Notes under the pieces: generated by a model
Told to the model about the DNA's origin: nothing
What the model saw: the letters and a program-made list of their open reading frames with translations, nothing else
Database searches by the model: none
Assembly (NCBI RefSeq): GCF_901000735.1
Contig: NC_081547.1
Location: 17,224,013-17,288,012 of the forward strand
Reading direction: 5' to 3'
DNA length: 64,000 bases
Source: Corylus avellana
Taxonomy: Eukaryota; Streptophyta; Magnoliopsida; Fagales; Betulaceae
Shown here: positions 12,801 to 23,982 of the stretch, one piece after another
Position numbering within the stretch: position 1 is the first letter of the stretch
Layout of the letters: every line of letters starts with the position of its first letter
Position numbers and translations under genes: made by a program

Positions 12801-15800
12801 CCATATTGATTAACGGTAGCCAACATTGTTTCTATGCTATTTCAAGGGGCCTTTGCCAAGGGGACCCGCTTTTGCCTCTCCTATTTGTGATTGTCATGGA
12901 GGCTCTTGATAGGATGTTGTCTAGAGCTATGGTTGGGGGTTATTTATCTGGATTTCGGGTTGACCTCCAAAACACAGCCCCTTTAGAAATCTCTCATCCT
13001 TTTGCTGATGACCCTCTTATTATGTGATGCAGATCGAGATCATATTCTTAATTTGGGACACATTCTCTTGTGTTTTGAGGCTATTTTGGGTTTGAAGGTC
13101 AATATGGGGGAGGTAATCACATCAGGAAGAGTTGGTCGACATTCTGAATTGTAGTATATCTTCATTGCTGTTAAAATATCTGGGACTTACTCTAGGCATC
13201 TCTTTTAAGTCAAAAACTATTTGGGATGGGGCAGTTGAGAAAATGGAAAGAAGATTGGCAAGATGGAAGATCTATTTATCTCGAGGTGGTCGTCTAATCC
13301 TTATGAAGAACAGGTTATCCCGTTTACAAATGTACTTCTTGTCCCTTTTCTCTTTACCAGCCGGTATAGCTAGAAGATTGGAGTGTCTCCAAAGGGACTT
13401 TCTTTGGGAATGAATAGGTAGTGAGCCTAAGTTTCATCTATTTGCTCCTGTGTTCCTAGAGAAGTTGGGTGTAATAAATCTCATATTGTTTAATAAAGCT
13501 TTACTAAGTAATTGGAGATTCATGCGAGAAGAGAATTTCTATGGAAACAGGTGATTGTTGAGAAGTATGGGATCTAAGAGCCGTATGAGAATGGCTGGGG
13601 GAATTTATCCAACTTGGTCTCCTACAGAGTTGGGGATGGGTCTCACATTCGTTTTTGGCATGATGTTTGGTATGGAGAAGCGGCTCTCAAGTCCTTATTT
13701 TCAAAACTCTATTCTATAGCTCATGACATAGAGGCCTTAGGGTCGAATTACTTGGACCCTTTCTACACATGTCAATTGAAATTCGAGTTTCTGCAAGGCA
13801 GTCCAGGGTTGGGAGCTAGAGTCCCTTGTCGTGTTCCACGACCTATTGTACTAAAAAACCCATCCAGGGAGATGGTTAGAATGCTGTGGACCCCAACATG
13901 CAATCATGGCTTTGAGGTGAAGAGCTACTATAACTCATTACATTTTGAAGAGAGTCCATTCCTTGGAAGAGTATTTGGAAGGTAGAAACTCCAGCTCGCA
14001 TTGATTTTTCACTTGGGCGGCAACTTTGGGTAAAATCGATAATCTTAGCAGGCGGGGTCTTATCCTTATTAATTGGTGTTGCCTTTGCAAAAGGAATAAG
14101 GAGACTGTAAACCACCTCCTCATCCATTGTGAGTTTGCTAGCGAGATCTGGCACTTGGCTCTCATCTTATTCAGAGTTACGTGGGTCATGCCTAGCAATA
14201 TCCTAGAGTTGCTTGATTGTTGGAAGCCTCAAGGGCGAGGACACTCCTTGCATTATTAACGTGGAGCATTTTGAGAGAATGAAATTGGCGCCTATTCGAG
14301 GATTGCGAGTCTAATGTGTGATGTTTAAAATCCTCTTTCAAACCTCTCTTAGATTGGGCTATAACTTATTTTCCTAATTTTTCCTCAAATTTTGTAGATT
14401 TATTGTACTTCTTAGTTTTTCGATAGCTTTAGGGTGGTTGCATCACTTTTATGCTTTTCGTGTACGAGGGCTTTGCCTCTTTTTCTAATTGTTGTAGTTT
14501 GCATGAAAGGTTTAGAGAAAAGGTGGAGGCTCGATACCGTTACGTAGCCTACCTCACACCTCAATATATAGTTTTTGAAAAATATTACAATGACCAAAAT
14601 ACTCACAAATCCTAATAACTCTTGTAACACTCCCCCTCAAACTGGAGCATATATATATAAGCCTAGCTTGGAATAAACAATCAAACGAATAAACTCTAAT
14701 ACTCTCCCTCAAGTTGGAACAACTTGGAGCACCGCAATAGAAAGACTTATAAAAAATTAAACCAAACATAAACAAGCTGAAATTTCACAAAAAATCAACA
14801 CCGAACGAAAATTCTCCAAAAACTTCATTGTCAGTCGAAAACACGTCGGAAAACACCAATAACCAGGCGAAAACCATTGCAAAACACCGAGGTTGGTTGG
14901 ATCTTACCACAAAACATCAAGAGTCGATCAGATCTCGCCTCAAAACACCAAGGTCGATCGAATCTCATCAAAAAACACCAAGAACCAGTCGGAACCCACC
15001 GCAAAACACCATGGACGGTTGGACATTAACAACCAACTACAACGATCTCAATTCCAATTGATCAACAACCAACGATGATCATGTTTCTCGTGTTCAATCC
15101 AACCACAATTTTTGTTTGATTGATGATCAATACAACCAACAACCAACAACGCTCAACTACAACAACAACAACATTGGATTGATCAATACAACCAACTACA
15201 ATCAACCATCGTCAATGACAACTTGTAGACACTACTCTAGTACTCTTAGCAACAAACCTGATGGTGGCTCCATGAATCCCGATCGAGTGATAAACACCTG
15301 AGCCAATTAAGAAACAACTTGAATTAGCCGAAAAACGAATCGGCTGAAAAATTATCTGAGCCAGTCAAGAAATAGCAAGAACTGGCCAAATAATACACTG
15401 AACCTGAAAGAAAACTACTGAATTGGCCTGAATATGCTCAAAACCGGAAATGAAACCATTGAACCAGTCTGAATATGCTTTGAATCGGAAAGAAAACCAC
15501 TGAATTGGTCTAAATATGCTTTGAACCGGAAAGAAACCAATGAACCAGTCTAAGAAGACACAAAACTAGCTGAGAAATGGGATGAATTGGTCTTAAACTA
15601 GATTGAACGGGGAAAAAGGACATAGAACCAGTTGAGGAACACTGAAAACCGGCTGAAGAACACTTAAAAATAAACTATCCTTCTCTGCAAGAAGGATATC
15701 CTTATTCTTGAGAAGAACCTTCTTTATTCTTTAGAAGAATAGTGAGCACCAGGAACCAAACAAGGTTCCTTGTCTCCAACAACTTGTCGGAAACCTGCCG

Positions 15801-18097
15801 GCAACGATCAAAACTCACCAGCAACACCAACTATGACTGCCACAGAGCCAAATGACACTCACAAAACAAGACAACCCAACCTGTCACTAATGTACATGGC
15901 CATATAAATGCTCACCGGCCACTGTTGATGTCACCGACCACCACAAAACACCGACATTCTATCGAGAATAGCCACAGCACTTGTCGAGCAACCAAAACCA
16001 ACATCCTGAGTGTACAGGTTGGGGGTTAGGCTCTCGTTGGAGACTTTCTGGTCACCATGAGCAATGCTCTTTTAGAGCTTTATCAAAGCACTGCCTGTGT
16101 GGGCTTAGAGCCCACAGGGGTGGTGCTGCGGCTGCTGCCATCAAAGGGAGACTCACCAAGATGTGAAGTTCAACGTTAAAGACAAAAACCAAGACTACAA
16201 ATGAGGGGTTTAGACCAAGGATTCTAAATCCTAATCCTTATCTGATACCATAATGTAGTTTGCATCAAAAATTTAAAGAAATGGTGGAGGCTCGTTATTG
16301 TTACGTAGCCTACTTCACACGTCTTATTATATAGGTTTTCAAAATGATGTAAAACAACAAAGGTTATTTTAAGAACTTCCATTTTCAGCTATTTAAGCTA
16401 GGAATTGATTTTATAATCATTGCCATGATAAAGATAAGAGGCATTGACAGTCTCAAAGGCAAGTATGTTCCTGCTTGTGGTTTTCTGTATTTAAGGTCAA
16501 TCCTCTCGCACTTCATGCAGTGGTGGCGATTCTTATTAATTTTTCATTTTGTTTATTTTACTTTTTTACATATGAAGTATAATCCTAGTCCATTTTTTTT
16601 CCTTCTCTTTAACTTTGCAAATTTATAGAAAAATCAATTGTTTGGTATAAACTCACAAGTCCAAGAAGCATTCAAAATAGATTGGAAGACATTCCTTTAA
16701 CAAAAGTTTCTTACCAGATTGAGTTCTGGAAGACAGGAGACCAATTTTGTAAGACCTTGCTTTTGTTTCTTTCAGTGCCTTGTTAGTGTAGTCAAGCATT
16801 AGAAACATCTACTTGCTGTTCTTAAGTATGTATTTGCATGGTTTTGGATCGACTAAGCTACTTAGGAATTAATTTCATGTGTACACAGTGAATGCCAATG
16901 ACTAGTATATCGTCGGTGGATAAACTTCAGACTTTGTCATCGTTGGTGGATAAACTTCAGACTTTGTTGCAATTACTTATTTCAATTTTTGCTAAATAGG
17001 TTGAGACATTCTTTTACTATCAAATTGGAAAATGTTTAACTTAGCAATTTCTAAGCTAAATCTGCCAACTTCAATCCATTACAATCATGGTCTTCCTGCT
17101 AATATGAAGAAGTTTCAAAATTGGAAAATGTAGCAATTTCTACAAATGAGAAACATTTCTTGAGTTTGTAATGCAAATAAAATATTCAGATTCTGGAATC
17201 TATGACGTGATCCTTATCACATGGGTAAGACATGCATACCTTTCCTAGAGTTATGAAGATAAGAAACGCTGTTCAATTTTCTCGCTTTTTGCTTGATTGA
17301 CTCACCATTTTCATCCACTTCATGTGGTACTTAGTTCTTTCTTTTGCCTGGGTTACTATATTTCCTTTTGTTTCCGGATTTTATTACTGTTCCTTTTATC
17401 CAAGTAAAAAAATTTGAATATTTGGATTTTTTGTTTCTTCTCTGCCAGCTTCTTGAAGCGCAAAGTTAAGCTTTTCTCCTTTTTGGATATGATCTGTTTT
17501 AGAGCTTACATTTTTGGATATTTTGCTGATGGCAGGAGATGCTGTTGTTGCTTCTTCCTCTTCTTAATTCATCATCCGTTAGAAACTTTCTTCGCCCATT
17601 TTCTAAAGATAAATCTTCAAGTTCCGAAGAGGATGACACCGCTTGCCCTATTTGTCTGGCTACTCCAACCATTCCCTTTCTGGCTCTCCCTTGTCAACAC
17701 AGGTACAGAACTGTGTGTTTCTCCTGTTTCGCCTTATTGGTTTTTGTTAGAATTACTTTTGACTGACGGCATAACAGGGTAGATAAAGATGATCCATATA
17801 ACTTATGTTTTATTTTTTTGTCAATGTTAATACAATGACATTGTTTTTTTTTTGTTTTTTTTTAATTTTCGTTATAAAAAAAAAAAAAAAGAATTTTTTT
17901 GACTATTCAGGTGGGTTATCAAGAAAGAAAAGAAAAGTTTAAACCTAGTGTAATTTTTTATTGTTTGCAGATACTGTTATTACTGCCTTAGGACGCGATG
18001 TGCTGCAGTTCCATCATTCAGATGTTCCAGGTGCAGTGAGCCTGTCAATGCCATGCAGCGGCATGCTGGTGCGAGCAATTTAGTCCCAGAACAATAA
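6852..18097 (+). CDS. PEX2: Peroxisome biogenesis protein 2 (RING E3 ligase), eight exons
   Basis: Exons: 6852-7028, 7342-7455, 7604-7757, 8505-8641, 8784-8884, 9940-10057, 17536-17702, 17971-18097. All introns are GT-AG and the phases agree, giving 364 residues, against about 333 in Arabidopsis as I recall. PEX2 is a peroxisomal membrane RING-type ubiquitin ligase that acts with PEX10 and PEX12 on the import receptor PEX5 so that it can be recycled. The Pex2/Pex12 N-terminal domain holds conserved blocks such as '[15 protein letters not shown]', '[18 protein letters not shown]' and '[20 protein letters not shown]'. The C-terminal RING has C304, C307, C320, H322, C325, C328, C341 and C344. 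The N-terminus has a serine-rich tract (about residues 9-27) absent from the Arabidopsis protein. Intron 6 is 7478 bp and filled with transposons. A polyadenylation signal aataaa lies at 18116-18121. The start is the first ATG of the frame matching the family. Confidence 0.95.
8691..8716. repeat. (CCCA)n microsatellite in PEX2 intron 4
   Basis: This is a run of ccca tetramers directly after exon 4 of PEX2, inside a 142-bp intron. Confidence 0.85.
10356..10445. repeat. 45-bp tandem duplication in PEX2 intron 6
   Basis: Two adjacent copies start with 'caaagtatct' at 10356 and 10401, and both run through 'gaataattg.cattc.atacatg' with several mismatches. Confidence 0.75.
11035..11790 (+). mobile_element. 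5'-truncated L1-type LINE, 3' end with zinc-finger region
   Basis: Translations in shifting frames give the typical 3' portion of a plant L1 ORF2: '[21 protein letters not shown]' and then a zf-RVT-like segment '[18 protein letters not shown]' preceded by '[12 protein letters not shown]'. Frameshifts and stops are present. The 3' UTR ends 'ttttaatgatattt' followed by a T-rich and then A-rich stretch. RT motifs are absent, so the insertion was 5'-truncated. It lies in the sense direction of PEX2. Confidence 0.75.
12190..14490 (+). mobile_element. 5'-truncated, decayed L1-type LINE (RT plus zf-RVT)
   Basis: Successive open pieces (12195-12446, 12767-13027, 13132-13413, 13614-13985, 14026-14259) give reverse transcriptase and the downstream zinc-finger region of a plant LINE. 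RT blocks include '[14 protein letters not shown]', '[13 protein letters not shown]' and a FADD catalytic motif at 13001-13012, followed by 'KYLGLTLG'. The 3' part has '[19 protein letters not shown]'. Many stops and frameshifts separate the pieces. The endonuclease domain is missing. Its 3' UTR abuts the Copia-like element that starts at 14493. Confidence 0.85.
14493..16350 (-). mobile_element. Non-autonomous Copia-like LTR element in PEX2 intron 6
   Basis: Short terminal repeats begin 'tgtagtttgcat' at 14493 and 16254, share the 'ggtggaggctcg' and 'ttacgtagcctac' blocks, and the left one ends '..gtaaca' at 14629. On the minus strand a polypurine tract (gagggggag) borders the left LTR. The sequence complementary to an initiator-Met tRNA end (tggtataga-like: tctgatacca on the plus strand, 16241-16250) borders the right one. 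The interior, about 1.6 kb, has no gag or pol coding and is made of low-complexity and tandem-repeat DNA. Size and lack of coding fit a LARD/TRIM-like element, probably moved by a Copia relative like the one at 21131. The right LTR seems shortened. Confidence 0.75.
14890..15620. repeat. Degenerate minisatellites inside the non-autonomous element
   Basis: Two arrays are seen. From 14890 to about 15020 a unit of about 40 bp is built on 'aaaacaccaaggtcgatc'. From about 15330 to 15620 a unit of about 55 bp is built on 'gaattggtctgaatatgctt' plus 'accggaaagaaaacc'. Copies are imperfect. Confidence 0.65.
16911..16970. repeat. 30-bp tandem duplication in PEX2 intron 6
   Basis: 'cgt.ggtggataaacttcag' occurs at 16911 and 16941 with one base difference in the first half of the unit. 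Confidence 0.85.
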
Positions 18098-18121
18098 TCT
18101 TCAGAGGGAGAAGAAAATAAA

Positions 18122-18649
18122 TTAAAGCATTTATTATATAGGTAGTACCACTACTTTAGTTATTTTTTATTCTCCCTATTAAAATTTTCAAATCAATGAA
18201 TAAATTCCCAGTAAAAGCATTATTCCGCCATGGAGTGGGGGGTTTCATTCTTTGTCATCTTTCCAGTGTATTTATTATTATTCAAATATCCTAATGGGTT
18301 TGTTTCTGATTAATTTTTCTCCAAGCATTAGAATATTTGAAGTGGGTCTCTCCAAGGTTCAGTTGAATTATATAAACAAAAAGCAGGTGCCCTTTCAGCA
18401 ATGCCAAACAATGATTCTTTGGCAGATGTCACCAACTTTATTTTGTTGCTACTCTGCTTGACGCCATTGTTTCTTTCGGTCAATGCAGCCTCTGTTTCTT
18501 TGACGCAGCATAACAAATTGATTTGGTGCTCTCTATATGTTGGCCCCCATAATTTATTTTATTTTATTTTATTTTATTTTTCCCGTGGCAAAAATGGGTA
18601 TGCTTGTGAGGGAGCCGCCTTACTACTTTCAGTGTTTGATAGACAGTAG
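18122..18649. other. PEX2 3' flank, no further gene
   Basis: AT-rich sequence with a second possible polyadenylation signal near 18200 and a (ttta)n stretch near 18555-18580. The short open frames have no recognisable similarity. Confidence 0.4.
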
Positions 18650-19067
18650 TAATCTGCTTAGTTTGAAATTATTTGTAAGATATGTTTAGCAACTTCTCCG
18701 GCTACTTGTCTGCCGATGAGCTTCCTATTACAGGTTCCTTTGCACTCACCTTATGTTTCTTTGTGCTTTGTTTATTTTCTTCATACTACATCATATGAGC
18801 ACTTAGGGTAATAGTCAATTGAAACAATAAATTATATAGATAAGCAAGTTAATGAAGTAAATCTGCGTAGTTTGAAATTATTTGTAAGATATGTTTAGCA
18901 ACTTCTCCGGCTGCTTGTCTGCCGATGAGCTTCCTATTACAGGTTCCTTTGCACTCACCTTATGTTTCTTTGTGCTTTGTTTATTTTCTTCATACTACAT
19001 CATATGAGCACTTAGGATAATAGTCAATTGAAACAATAAATTATATAGATAAGCAAGTTAATGAGTT
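18650..19067. repeat. 209-bp direct tandem duplication
   Basis: The stretch from 'aatctgcttagtttgaaatt' to 'gataagcaagttaatga' is repeated immediately with a 209-bp period (for example gtttgaaatt at 18661 and 18870). Only a few substitutions separate the copies, so the duplication is recent. No coding content. Confidence 0.9.
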
Positions 19068-21070
19068 GAATATTGGAGGGTATCTTTGGGTAATATGGAG
19101 GAAGTGGGATTCTATGGTTGATTGGATTAGTGATTACTTTATGGTCAATTTATGCCGAGTGCAAGAAGCAAAATTTATTTCACTCAACTCTTGGGTCTTT
19201 CACCATTAGATTAATTCATCCATTATACCATTAAACAGCAATGATAGGGTATTGGTAATAATTGAATCCTAGACCGTGATTGTTTGGTGAGAAAATTGTA
19301 GGTAATATTTAAATCGCCTTGAAGGGAATGGGTGGTTATAATGGGAGTATGGTAGTAAATGTAATACAATATTATTATACGCCAAATTAGACAGCTGGGG
19401 TTGGTTGCCAGTAAGTTTTGATTATCTACTTGGACCAAAACGACAAACATGAGAACAACACGACACTACTTTTATGGTAAAATTACGACTTCCAAAAGAA
19501 TACTTGTCAAATGCAAATTACATTGAGGGGAGACCAATAACTTTGTTTTTTTTTGAAAAACCAAAAAAAGAAAGCAAATTGTAACAGCCAAGGAAGAATG
19601 ATTCATTTTCAATCAAATTGTGGAAGAGAAAAGTGGGCCTGTCCGTAACAATTATTGTATTTAATTTTCCAAAAATTTAATTAAGTTTTATTAGGACAAA
19701 AAAGTGAAAAATAGTGGGAATTTTATTTGATCATTGAAACTTCTACTGAACTACTTCGTGCATTCCTAGTGCTCTGGTTCACGCCCCACAGAGGGATCCC
19801 CGCTGTTGAACCATCGACCGAGCCAGCGCTTTCGACGAGAGGCAAAGGGAGGAAAGGGTGACTGAGCCTCCCTTTGGGCTGGTTTGGCCATCTGCGGTGA
19901 TTGAGTGATGATATGTGTTGATATTGTATTGTTGTTGAGTTGTTAAATTATGGTGATTTTTTTTGAGTTTGTTTTGGTGACATTTGATTTTGAGGTTTGA
20001 CTCTTGAGCTGAGACTTTGACTTGGGAGCAGATTGTTTGTAGCTGAATTGACTTTGCTTTGTTGTTTGTTTAAGTTTCTGTATTGTATTTGATTTTTTGG
20101 TGATTTTCTGCGATCATTTTAGTTTTCTTTGGTGTCATCTTTATGTGGTCATCGTGATTTTCAGGTGATTTTCCATTTGATTTTTCCTTTGCGCTTTTCT
20201 TTGGCGTCATTTTACTGTGACCACTTGGACCCTCCTACCTACCGACTATTCATGTCCAAAATCCGCGCCTGGGCATGGTTTCTTAAGCGTGGAGCAAAGG
20301 GTCTTTGTCTTAAGATTATCGTTTGAATAAAAAAAAATCATAAAAATGATTATTTTAATAAAACAAAGAAGGAATGTAGATAAACCGTTGGATTGATGTT
20401 TTCAAAAGTGATTAGCTAAATTAGAAAAAGTAGGTTTTTGTTAGCCATTTTGCATTAAAAAAAAAAAAAAAAGAGAGAAAAAGAATGACTAAGTATAAAA
20501 AAAAAAAACAAAAAAAAAAAAAAGCCAAGAAAAGGTTTTGGATAGATGCTAATAATTCATTTTTGACTCTAGTTGACTCCTAAAGTAATAATTCTTTCCC
20601 ATTCATAATCAACATTCAGCAAGGTCGTGAAAATAATCATAAACTATACTAAATATTCTTGAGAGTTTATTAATCCTTCAAATTGAATCAAAGGATGCAT
20701 GTTCATGTCTCTCTCTCTCTCTACATGTACTTTAGCATTAAAATTGTTCAGTTTATGAGATCCTTTTAGTTACTTATTATTTATAATTACAATATTAAAA
20801 TAATATTAGTATAGTAATATTAGTTTTTAAGAGTTGCACACAATGAATCTATTAAAATTGTTCAGTTTTGAGGTCTTTTCAGTTTACATTTTTTTATTTT
20901 GTTAAAATCTTTTTTCCCTTTCATGTTCAATATTTGAACCTATATATTAGATGTTTGTGAATACTTAGAGTTTGAATATAAGCAAACTATTTGTTGGAAT
21001 TCAAATACAAAGAGACATATTATGTGTTGAATTATATAATATGTATCGGTCGAATACATATCACTATTCA
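19068..21070. other. Intergenic DNA without a recognised gene
   Basis: It contains A-rich tracts (20453-20525), a short (ct)n near 20712, and a T/G-rich, purine-poor stretch around 19900-20180. A GC-richer island at 19770-19880 has no recognised identity. No spliced gene or element ends were found. Confidence 0.35.
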
Positions 21071-21130
21071 TAGGGCTGTAATTGAGTCGAGTCGAGCCGA
21101 GCGTTAGATATTCGGGATTGGCTTGTTTAT
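21071..21130 (+). mobile_element. Left end of a GCTCGAGC-type (hAT-like) element, target of the Copia insertion
   Basis: 'tagggctg' followed by gagtcgagtcgagccgagc-type sequence resembles the terminal region of plant non-autonomous hAT elements, and the element at 62829 starts with the same eight bases. The Copia LTR begins directly after 'tttat' (21126-21130). GCTCGAG-rich sequence resumes on the far side at 25145. Confidence 0.45.
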
Positions 21131-21291
21131 TGTTATAGGGTCAAGGGTTTGCATGAAAAGAGAATAGAAGAATACGCTCAATATTTATGTAGCCTCCTTC
21201 CTCTCACACTATTTATTGTAACTTTGTTATATATATATACAAAGACCAAAATACCCATATAACATATTAACCGTAATACTCTCCTCTAACA
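21131..21291 (-). repeat. 3' LTR of the Copia element
   Basis: 161 bp with TG...CA ends on the coding strand, flanked by 'tttat' on the outer side (21126-21130) and by the polypurine tract inside. The block 'tttgcatgaaaagagaatag' recurs in the 5' LTR at 25081. Confidence 0.9.
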
Positions 21292-21300
21292 CTCCCCCTC
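21292..21300 (-). other. Polypurine tract of the Copia element
   Basis: gagggggag on the minus strand, directly preceding the 3' LTR. This is the usual site for plus-strand DNA priming. Confidence 0.85.
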
Positions 21301-22203
21301 AAGCTGGAGCATATATATTATATAAGCCCAACTTGGAACAAATAAACTCTAACTTCTTTCGATATAAAAATTTTGTAAACATATTAGCTAGCTGATCTCC
21401 AAACTTCACGAATGTATCTCCGTTGAGTATCTTATCTCGAACAAAGTGACAATCGACCTCAATATGCTTGCCTCTTTCATGAAAGATAGAGTTAGACGCA
21501 ATATGTATAACAGCTTGATTATCACAAAATAACGAGATAGGAGTAGGAGCGGCGAATCCAATTTCTTGGATAAAATGTTGTAACCACGTCAATTTACTAG
21601 CAGTATTAGACATTGCCCTGTATTTTGACTCAAAGAGATATGGAACAAGCAGTGGAACAGACGTGACATCGGTCTCAAGGGTAGACGCTTCGAAACATGC
21701 ATCAACAGGAAAATAGTAAAGAGACTCAACAAATGTGACATCGGCGCTACTAAAGTAGAGGCGAAGAACAGGACTATAACAATGATATCTTTTCTGAGTT
21801 GTGGAATAACCAAGGAAGACACATTTAGTAGAACGAGAATCAAGTTTATCATAACCAAAACCCAAATTGTGAACATAACAAACACACTAAAAATCCTTTG
21901 GTGGTAAGGCAAACGTAAAGAACAATATAAGAGAGAATGAGGAGAAGCACCATTTAAGACTGAGGAGGGCATGCGATAAATGAGATAACAAGCAGTGAGA
22001 ACAGCATCACTCCAAAAATGTTTGGGGACATGCATATGAAATAAGAGACAACGTGCAACATTCAATAAATGATGATTCTTGCGTTCAGCTACATCATTTT
22101 GTTGTGGAGTGTGAGCACACGATGTTTGATGGATAATGCTTTTATGAGACAAATAAGAGGCAAAAGAACTAGATGTGTATTCTTTGGCATTATCAAAACG
22201 CAA
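21299..22203 (-). pseudogene. Copia integrase core fused to RNase H; RT absent
   Basis: The piece 22203-21589 holds the integrase core with 'RFDNAKEY' (second catalytic Asp) and 'AERKNHHLL' (catalytic Glu), then 'HFWSDAVLTACYLIYRMPS'. The piece 21865-21299 starts with the integrase C-terminal motif 'CVFLGYSTTQKRYHCYSP'. About 75 residues on, it passes in the same frame into the RNase H end: 'SKYRAMSNTASKLTWLQ', 'LFCDNQAVIHIASN', 'FHERGKHIEVDCHFVRDKI'. In intact Copia elements some 500 residues including the YVDD reverse transcriptase lie between these parts, and none is seen here. The two pieces are in different frames, so at least one frameshift exists as well. Confidence 0.9.
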
Positions 22204-22237
22204 AGTATGGATTTTTTTTGAGTAAATTGAGTCTTAA

Positions 22238-22519
22238 TCATATTAAAAAAATTCGGAAAATAGAAAATGATTTTGAACGATTTGTCATTAAAAATAACCA
22301 AGTCATATGGGAAAAATCATCCACAAAGGTCATAAAATAATGAAATTTATTGGACACAATATTCATAGGACCCCATACATCAGAATGAATTAACTCAAAA
22401 GGATGTGAAATTCCACTAACAACTCTTGACGGAAAAGAAACACGACGGTGCTTACTAAGCTGACAAGCTTTGCAAGACACAGACAACTCATGACGAAGAC
22501 TCGGGACTTGATGCTTCAA
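22238..22519 (-). pseudogene. Copia integrase N-terminal zinc-binding region and start of core
   Basis: 'CKACQLSKHRR' is the CxxC end of the GAG-pre-integrase zinc finger. It is followed by 'FELIHSDVWGP' with the first catalytic Asp and by 'YFMTFVDDFSHMTWLFLM'. The frame then shifts before the next integrase piece. Confidence 0.9.
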
Positions 22520-22576
22520 CGTAGGAAGGGAAGGATGACCAAGACGACAATGCCACTGAAGAGTTGAGGTTGACGA

Positions 22577-23188
22577 CTATAAAGCACGAGAGGAAAATGA
22601 AGGTGCAAGATCCAGATAATACAAGCTACCAACTTCATGCCCCATACCAATCATCCTCCTTGTTTTAAGATCTTGAAAAATGGACAAAGAAGGGTAAAAA
22701 CTGACAGAACAATTAAGAGCTTTGGTAATTTTAATAATGGATAACAAATTAAAAGCAAAACTAGGAACATGTAGAACAGACAACAACTCAATATCTACAA
22801 TCAGATGTGTATGGCCAGAGCCGGCTATGGTGGAGAGGGAACCATTAGTTAGGGTGACATTGTGGGGTGTATCAACAGGATAATAATCAGAGAGAGAAGT
22901 GGACGAATCTGTCATATGTTCATTGGCGCCATAATCAATAATCCAAGGGTCGCGAGTGGAGCATAAAAGATAGTGAAATGTAGTACCTGACTGAGCAAGA
23001 GTAGTAATGGAAGTGGAAGGGGCTTGCTTATGAGCCAAGAAGTGAGCATATTCATCTTTCGGAATGGAGATGAGATCATAATTTGTAGCAGGACTCAAAC
23101 TAGTAGGTGGTCTAGAAATAGTGGGAGAATTCTCCAAAGAAAAGCCTGATTGGCAAAACCAGACAGTTTGGCGTGCAAAACCCAACAA
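22577..23188 (-). pseudogene. Copia protease region
   Basis: 'WIIDYGANEHMT' corresponds to the aspartic protease active site, usually WIIDSGATDHMT, with the conserved Ser after the catalytic Asp replaced by Tyr. Downstream 'VLHVPSFAFNLLSI' matches the conserved segment after the protease. It overlaps the gag frame by about 90 bases in a different frame, which shows a frameshift. Confidence 0.88.
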
Positions 23189-23982
23189 AAATCCACAAAA
23201 TGATTACTACGACCACAATGAGTACATTTGCGAGGCTCACGACTACCAGTTTGACCATCGCCTCGAGAATCATGGCCGCCACAAAAACCATGACCACTTT
23301 GGCCGCCATGATAACTACCAGAGCTGCCACGGGTAGTAACAAAAGCAACGTGTTCCCCAATACGCTCATAACTCAGCTGAGAGCCATGATCAGAAAGAGT
23401 AGCACGCTGAATCCGAGAAAAAACCCCAGGAAGTGAGGGAATGTCAGAACCACCCAAAATTTGCGCACGAACCGACTCAAACTCGGGTTTCAAGCCAAGA
23501 AGAACCACATCCACATCTTAATGTTGCTTTTCCATTTTTTGCAGGTTTGTAGAGAGCGGTTGGTACAAGTTTCTCTCCCTACAGATGGCCACAATCAGAT
23601 TGTAGTACTCATCCACAGTTTGAGCACGTTGTTCAAGCCCAAAATATTGTTTACACACCTCATAAATCTGAGTGATATTTCCAGTACCAGAATACATATG
23701 GCTGAGATGATCCCAAATATCCTTGGCAGTAGGCAGATAGATGCATGATGATCCAATGTGAGACTCAATACTGTTCAACATAAGAGAGATAATTTGATTA
23801 TCTTCTTGTTCCCAAAGGCTAGAGGCAGTGTCTTTAGGCATACACGAAGTGAAGTGAATAAACAAGCCCTTTTCTTTCAGAAAAACTTCAATAGACAGTG
23901 CCCAATAACTATAGTTCTTTCCATCAAGCTTCACATGAGTCATTGGAGCATTAAGTAAGGAACTCTTAGGTTTAGCAGCCAT
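23095..23982 (-). pseudogene. Copia gag with one premature stop
   Basis: The 23982-23518 piece begins MAAKPKSSLL and holds the UBN2/gag domain ('VKLDGKNYSYWALSIEVFLKEK', 'AKDIWDHLSHMYSG'). A stop at 23518-23520 interrupts the frame, which then continues in the same register (23514-23095) with 'LGLKPEFESVRAQIL', a Gly-rich stretch and a CCHC zinc knuckle 'CTHCGRSNHFVDFC'. The start is the first Met of the family-like sequence. Confidence 0.9.

Noticed and set aside
19770..19880. GC-richer block considered as rRNA or another structured RNA
   Set aside because: No match to rRNA landmarks or a tRNA-like fold could be made.
23121..23958. Plus-strand open frames opposite the Copia gag
   Set aside because: Antisense shadows of a clear minus-strand gag with zinc knuckle.
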